64,000 nt of DNA from Polynucleobacter sp. JS-Polo-80-F4 (GTDB lineage Bacteria; Pseudomonadota; Gammaproteobacteria; Burkholderiales; Burkholderiaceae), in contig NZ_JACVPI010000001.1 of NCBI RefSeq assembly GCF_018881965.1, positions 1-64,000 on the forward strand, in the 5' to 3' direction. Below, in pieces: positions 60,037 to 64,000 of the stretch. How positions within the stretch are numbered: the first letter of the stretch is position 1; the number at the start of each line of letters is the position of its first letter. The notes under the pieces were generated by a model. That model was not told where the DNA came from, made no database searches, and saw only the letters and a list, made by a program, of their open reading frames with translations. The position numbers and the translations under genes were made by a program.

Positions 60037-61854
60037 TCAGAAGCTTTCGCCCGGATTACGCGGCTTTCTAGGCCCTTTATTGAAGGGTTTTCGTCCTTTT
60101 GGTGCACCACGCTTGGGCCCATTTCCAGGACTTTGGGGGTTGCCAGTCACAAAAGCGGACTGACCATGGTGAACTTTGCCGCCTTTACTGCGGTTCTGAC
60201 CATTTCCACCCTGGCCACCTTGACCACCCTGGCCGCCTTGACCACCTCGACCGCCTTGGCCCTGACCAGGTCTACCACCTTGGGTGCGACCCCGGAAAGG
60301 ACCACGCCCTTCACCAGAACCACTGCCACCACCTGGTTTTCCACCTCGGCCCTGATGCGTGAGGCCATTGTGGCCGCTAGCAAGGGTTAAGGCATCACGA
60401 GAGCCCCAATAAGAAACCGAGGTTTGCATTGGGTCAGGCTGGAAATCTTCACCCATAGGGCGACGATCACGATTATTGGAATTCGCGTTAGGGTTGCGAC
60501 CCTTGTCTTGCGGCTGTGGCATTTTTAAGCCTGCAGACTTCATCAAGTTGTAGATGCCACCAGCTTCAATCTCTTCCCATTTGCCGCGTCTTAAGCGTGG
60601 AGGCAGCAAGAAAATGCCATAACGGGTTCGGATCAGGCGAGATACCACATGACCAACCGCCTCAAACATACGACGCACTTCGCGATTGCGACCTTCACTT
60701 AATGCAACGTGGTACCAGCGGTTAGCGCCTTCACCGCCGCCCATCGCTAGACGTAAGAATTTAGCTTGGCCATCATCGAGCGTAATGCCGCTCTTTAATA
60801 GAGAGGTATTTTCTTGACTCAAATCACCCAAAATACGCACAGCGTATTCACGCTCTACACCGTAACGTGGATGCATTAGGCGATTCGCCAATTCACCTGA
60901 AGTAGTAAACAACAACAGACCTTCAGTATTAAAGTCCAAGCGACCAACCGCGATCCAACGTCCTTGACGTGGCTTTGGCAAACGGTCAAATACGGTTGGG
61001 CGACCTTCTGGATCTGATTGGCTAACGATTTCACCGGCTGGCTTGTGATACATGATCACGCGTGGCGGTTTAGTCTGAATCTTGCGATGCACTGGCTTGC
61101 CATTGATTCGCACTTGATCTGTTGGTCCAATGCGCTGACCAATGTGAGCAGGTAATCCATTGACGGATACGCGTCCTTGAATAATCAAGTCTTCCATATC
61201 GCGACGAGATCCCATACCAACATCAGCCAATACCTTATGCAACTTAACGGTATCTTCATCATCAGCATCGTCATCTAAACCATCGAGGTCAGACCATACT
61301 TCATCACGCAAACTCAGCGGGAGATCATCAACGTTTGCAAATTGCAAACTACTCATCTCTTCATCTGTTGGTACATCCGAATCTTCATCTTCCCGGGAAC
61401 GTTGAGCGCGTTGTGCGCGACGCTCAGCGCCAGTTTGATGAGAGATCTCATTCTCATTCACGCCATCAGGATTTTTAGTCTCTTCAATTTCTGGAGCATC
61501 TAAGGCAGCATCAAATTCACCCGATACCACTGAAGCAAATAAGGCCTCGCTCTCTGCTGGGTTAGGTGCTAATTTTGAAGATTGATTGTTGCCTGGATTG
61601 CCTCCACCTTCGCGGGGGCTATTGGCATCGACACCCTCGCGACGTGGCCGATCCTTATTGAATGGGCGCTTCTTATTAAAAGGGTGTTTACTACCTCCAG
61701 CGCCTTGGCGACGCGGGCGACGATCACCACGTTCTGTGCGCTCCCCACCCTCAGTCTTCTGGCCATCAGCATTTGAAGGCGCAGCATCTGAATTGGAAGG
61801 GGTTGCCGATGAATTTACTACCGGGGATGAATCGTTTTCGTTAGAGCTTGTCAT
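60037..61854 (-). CDS. rluB: 23S rRNA pseudouridine-2605 synthase RluB with long disordered ends
   Basis: RluB modifies U2605 of 23S rRNA. The core has an S4 RNA-binding domain (~203-250, [20 protein letters not shown]), the catalytic Asp307 in [15 protein letters not shown], and the family [19 protein letters not shown]. The 605-residue length is about twice a plain RluB. Residues ~1-200 are Arg/Glu/Asp-rich and low in complexity, and ~460-605 are Gly/Arg/Gln-rich with GGQGG repeats, probably disordered and RNA-binding. Such long extensions are common in Burkholderiales RluB. It starts 6 bases after scpB. Confidence 0.93.
   Translation of the reverse strand: MTSSNENDSSPVVNSSATPSNSDAAPSNADGQKTEGGERTERGDRRPRRQGAGGSKHPFNKKRPFNKDRPRREGVDANSPREGGGNPGNNQSSKLAPNPAESEALFASVVSGEFDAALDAPEIEETKNPDGVNENEISHQTGAERRAQRAQRSREDEDSDVPTDEEMSSLQFANVDDLPLSLRDEVWSDLDGLDDDADDEDTVKLHKVLADVGMGSRRDMEDLIIQGRVSVNGLPAHIGQRIGPTDQVRINGKPVHRKIQTKPPRVIMYHKPAGEIVSQSDPEGRPTVFDRLPKPRQGRWIAVGRLDFNTEGLLLFTTSGELANRLMHPRYGVEREYAVRILGDLSQENTSLLKSGITLDDGQAKFLRLAMGGGEGANRWYHVALSEGRNREVRRMFEAVGHVVSRLIRTRYGIFLLPPRLRRGKWEEIEAGGIYNLMKSAGLKMPQPQDKGRNPNANSNNRDRRPMGEDFQPDPMQTSVSYWGSRDALTLASGHNGLTHQGRGGKPGGGSGSGEGRGPFRGRTQGGRPGQGQGGRGGQGGQGGQGGQGGNGQNRSKGGKVHHGQSAFVTGNPQSPGNGPKRGAPKGRKPFNKGPRKPRNPGESF
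60201..60282 (-). repeat. Gly-Gln repeat tract in rluB
   Basis: Imperfect nine-base repeats encode successive Gly-Gly-Gln units in the disordered C-terminal part of RluB. It may vary in copy number between strains. Confidence 0.65.
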
Positions 61855-61860
61855 TAATTA

Positions 61861-62616
61861 TTATTTTGTTTCGTCTGGATTATTTTCAGACTCAGGGGTA
61901 ACTTCTTCAATTGTTTCTTCTTCAGCAATCTCAATAGTTGTTTCTTCAACAACGATTTCCACTACCTCAACTTCAGTCTCATTTACTTCTTGTGCATCGG
62001 CATCAATGATGACTGTTTCTACAGTGGCAGATGGATCAAATTCCATTACTGCTTGACCCAATTGCGCCGCAGCAGCCATTGGTGCGGCATCTTCTAAGAT
62101 TGGCAAGCTTTGTAAATTTGTCAGGCTGAGATCGTCCAAGAACTGTTTGGTGGTGGCATATAAACCTGGACGGCCAATCGTTTCTTTATGGCCAATCACC
62201 TCAACCCAACCGCGATCCTCTAATTGCTTCATCACGTTACTGCTGACGGCAACTCCGCGAATTTCCTCAATCTCACCACGAGTCACTGGCTGACGATAGG
62301 CGATGATGGCTAATGTCTCCATCACAGCACGGGAATACTTTGGAGGCTTTTCTGGAGTCAGGCGATCGAGGTATTCACGCATCGAAAGACGGCTCTGAAA
62401 ACGCCAGCCGGTAGCGATATGAACTAACTCCATACCCTTGTCATCCCAATTACGCTGGATTTCAATTAATGCTTCATCGATATCTGAGGTAGTGATGTCT
62501 TCTATAAATAAGCGAGACAAATCAGCAACGGTGAGTGGCTCCTGCGCGCACAGGAGGGCTGTTTCAATTACGCGCTTATTGTGATCGTCCATAAAATTCG
62601 GGCTACCAGGAGTCAT
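61861..62616 (-). CDS. scpB: Chromosome segregation and condensation protein ScpB
   Basis: ScpB joins ScpA and SMC in the condensin complex. The 251-residue protein has two winged-helix domains in the first ~180 residues ([63 protein letters not shown]). Its very acidic tail of ~60 residues (rich in Glu, Val and Thr) is longer than in most ScpB. A shorter start at MDDHN is possible. It is upstream of rluB in the same transcript, a common order in betaproteobacteria. ScpA lies outside the window or elsewhere. Confidence 0.92.
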   Translation of the reverse strand: MTPGSPNFMDDHNKRVIETALLCAQEPLTVADLSRLFIEDITTSDIDEALIEIQRNWDDKGMELVHIATGWRFQSRLSMREYLDRLTPEKPPKYSRAVMETLAIIAYRQPVTRGEIEEIRGVAVSSNVMKQLEDRGWVEVIGHKETIGRPGLYATTKQFLDDLSLTNLQSLPILEDAAPMAAAAQLGQAVMEFDPSATVETVIIDADAQEVNETEVEVVEIVVEETTIEIAEEETIEEVTPESENNPDETK

Positions 62617-62779
62617 CCTGATTAGACTTTAAAAATGTATTTAGTAATGGGTTTTGGTGTTCTCTAGCGACTACGGACAATCTATCTCATCAGTTCTTAT
62701 TGGGATATGCCCGCGCTGAAACGAAGTCCTTTTCGTTCACCTTCCAACCATTATAAGGTAGGCTCAATACAATAGCTAT

Positions 62780-63712
62780 ATGCACAAGAATTCCACAAGA
62801 CCCCCTTTATCCCCTCCAGATAGCCTAGATTCCATAGGGCGCCGCAGACTCCTGGGTCTCGGGAGCTTCGGAATGGGCATGGGCGCCCTTCTTGGCGCTG
62901 CCGGGCTTAGCTCTTGCAGCATGATTAGCAGCAAAAAACCGGTGGTTGGCTTGGTTTTGGGCGCTGGTGCAGCCAGAGGTTTTGCCCATGTAGGTGTCAT
63001 TAAGGCTCTGGAGGCCCAAGGCATCAGACCTGACATTGTTGTCGGCAGTAGTGCAGGGAGCGTTATCGCCACCCTGCTGGCCTCAGGCGCCACAGGAAAT
63101 GATCTCAATCGCCTGGCCCTAAATCTGGATGAGGCCACGATTGCGGACTGGGGCCTTCCCTTTACCGGACGATTTGGCGGACTGATTAAGGGTGATGCGT
63201 TGCAAAACATGGTCAACCGGGAAGTGCAAAACAAAACTATCGAGCAAATGCGCATCCCTTTGGGCATCGTTGCCACAGAACTGCAGTCAGGCAAAGGTGT
63301 TTTATTTAGAACCGGAAATACCGGCTTGGCGGTTCGTGCGTCCTGCAGCGTGCCAGGTGTATTTCAGCCAGCAGTCATCAGCGGAAAGGAATACTTAGAT
63401 GGCGGCTTAGTGGCGCCAGTACCAGTTAGCTACGCCAGACAAATGGGAGCAACCTTAGTGATTGCCGTGAACATCTCAACCGAACCCGTTCTACAAGATG
63501 CCAGCGGAACGTTTGGCGTCTTGCAGCAAACCATTTCCATTATGCAAAGAAGCATCAATCAATACGAATTGAAAAGTGCTGATATCGTCATTCAGCCGCA
63601 ATTAAGGCAGATGAGTAGTAGTGACTTCAAATCCAGAAATGCAGCTATTCTTGCGGGCGAACTTGCCGCTCAAGAGCAAATGGGATTGATTAAAGAGAAG
63701 CTAAAGAGCTAA
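62780..63712 (+). CDS. Patatin-like phospholipase, predicted Tat lipoprotein
   Basis: A 310-residue RssA-type serine esterase. The oxyanion loop is LGAGAARGFAHVGV, the nucleophile Ser91 lies in GSSAG (89-93), and the catalytic Asp is in EYLDGGLVAPVPV. The N-terminus has a twin-arginine-like stretch (GRRRLLGLGSFGMG) followed by a lipobox ending LSSC (Cys46). It is therefore predicted to be a lipid-anchored envelope enzyme, whereas many family members are cytoplasmic. Its likely role is phospholipid or lysophospholipid turnover in the envelope; the substrate is untested. It is divergent from scpB. Confidence 0.85.
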   Translation: MHKNSTRPPLSPPDSLDSIGRRRLLGLGSFGMGMGALLGAAGLSSCSMISSKKPVVGLVLGAGAARGFAHVGVIKALEAQGIRPDIVVGSSAGSVIATLLASGATGNDLNRLALNLDEATIADWGLPFTGRFGGLIKGDALQNMVNREVQNKTIEQMRIPLGIVATELQSGKGVLFRTGNTGLAVRASCSVPGVFQPAVISGKEYLDGGLVAPVPVSYARQMGATLVIAVNISTEPVLQDASGTFGVLQQTISIMQRSINQYELKSADIVIQPQLRQMSSSDFKSRNAAILAGELAAQEQMGLIKEKLKS

Positions 63713-63738
63713 CTGCCATCAGGCTGAAGAGCTCTTGC

Positions 63739-64000
63739 TTAAAGGCTGCGTGACTTACGCTTGAGATTTTTAACTTCGTTCAGAAGTTCTTGACGCTCGG
63801 AATCGTTCAGGTTATCGCTACCATCTAAGCGACGTGCACCATCAAAACGCTTATCCCAATAGAGGCTACCAAGATCATCCACTCGAACATTCGTACCTTT
63901 AGAAGGAGAGTGAATGAACTTGTTGTCGCCCACATAAATTCCCACATGAGAAAAAGTGAGGCGCATCGTGTTAAAGAATACAAGATCGCCTGGCTGCAAC
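63739..64000 (-). CDS. NlpC/P60 family cell-wall hydrolase, C-terminal part (runs off right edge)
   Basis: The last ~86 codons of a cysteine peptidase that cuts peptidoglycan stem peptides. LQPGDLVFFNT, FSHVGIYVGDNKFIHSP, which contains the catalytic His, and WDKRFDGARRL are characteristic of the C40 fold. The catalytic Cys and any signal or membrane part lie beyond the edge. The final ~30 residues are charged and helical (NDSERQELLNEVKNLKRK). It is convergent with the patatin gene, with 26 bases between stops. Confidence 0.88.
   Translation of the reverse strand, partial: LQPGDLVFFNTMRLTFSHVGIYVGDNKFIHSPSKGTNVRVDDLGSLYWDKRFDGARRLDGSDNLNDSERQELLNEVKNLKRKSRSL

Noticed and set aside
61586..62056. 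A 156-codon plus-strand frame opposite rluB and scpB
   Set aside because: It spans the junction of two well-supported minus-strand genes and is Ser/Thr low-complexity sequence produced by their repetitive acidic codons.
62776..63294. A 172-codon frame on the minus strand opposite the patatin gene
   Set aside because: It mirrors the coding frame of a protein with clear catalytic motifs, has no recognisable domain and is composed of Pro/Arg/Ser-rich shadow sequence.
1..64000. Insertion sequences, prophage, integron or CRISPR
   Set aside because: No transposase or integrase, phage structural genes, direct-repeat spacer arrays or terminal inverted repeats flanking genes were seen; the order of genes is that of a stable chromosome.

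Overview
The window looks like chromosome from a small-genome freshwater betaproteobacterium, most likely Polynucleobacter or a close Burkholderiaceae relative. This rests on gene content and order: orphan Bug-type (tripartite tricarboxylate) receptors, a LivJHMGF system, a rluB-scpB pair beside rimP-nusA-infB-rbfA-truB, and moderate GC judged by eye. No species assignment was computed. I see no insertion sequence, prophage, CRISPR array or rRNA. Coding density is high and no stretch over about 300 bases lacks a gene.

Left part (1-24 kb): the start of a filamentous-haemagglutinin-like exoprotein and tRNA-Leu(UAA), then a penicillin-acylase-family gene, two small envelope proteins and purU. 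Next is a minus-strand block made of an IorAB-type molybdenum hydroxylase followed by soxXYZA, without soxB or soxCD. Then come an ArgE-like deacylase with a branched-chain amino acid ABC transporter, an LrgAB-type membrane pair, and a catabolic cluster (class III aminotransferase, isocitrate-lyase-family enzyme, two Bug receptors, gamma-glutamyltransferase). A MazEF toxin-antitoxin pair closes this part.

Centre (24-42 kb): a cellulose and cyclic-di-GMP island. One minus-strand run reads HD-GYP, GGDEF, dgkA, a degenerate cyclase-like membrane protein, bcsA, bcsC and a TPR protein. Divergent to it lie bcsZ and bcsG on the plus strand, and beyond them a second HD-GYP and GGDEF pair. The island has no bcsB, its BcsA carries two complete PilZ motifs, and dgkA could recycle the diacylglycerol that BcsG releases. 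This is the most unusual system in the window.

Right part (42-64 kb): tRNA-His and dusA, a small operon of little-known proteins divergent from an FMN-dependent glutamate-synthase-family gene with an FNR-like site between them, another GGDEF gene, an RluA-type pseudouridine synthase, a third Bug receptor, tex and typA. Then follows the translation and transcription operon rimP-nusA-infB-rbfA-truB, whose leader holds a strong promoter -10, two hairpins and an intrinsic terminator directly ahead of rimP (a candidate attenuator). rluB, scpB, a lipoprotein-like patatin and the end of an NlpC/P60 hydrolase complete the window.
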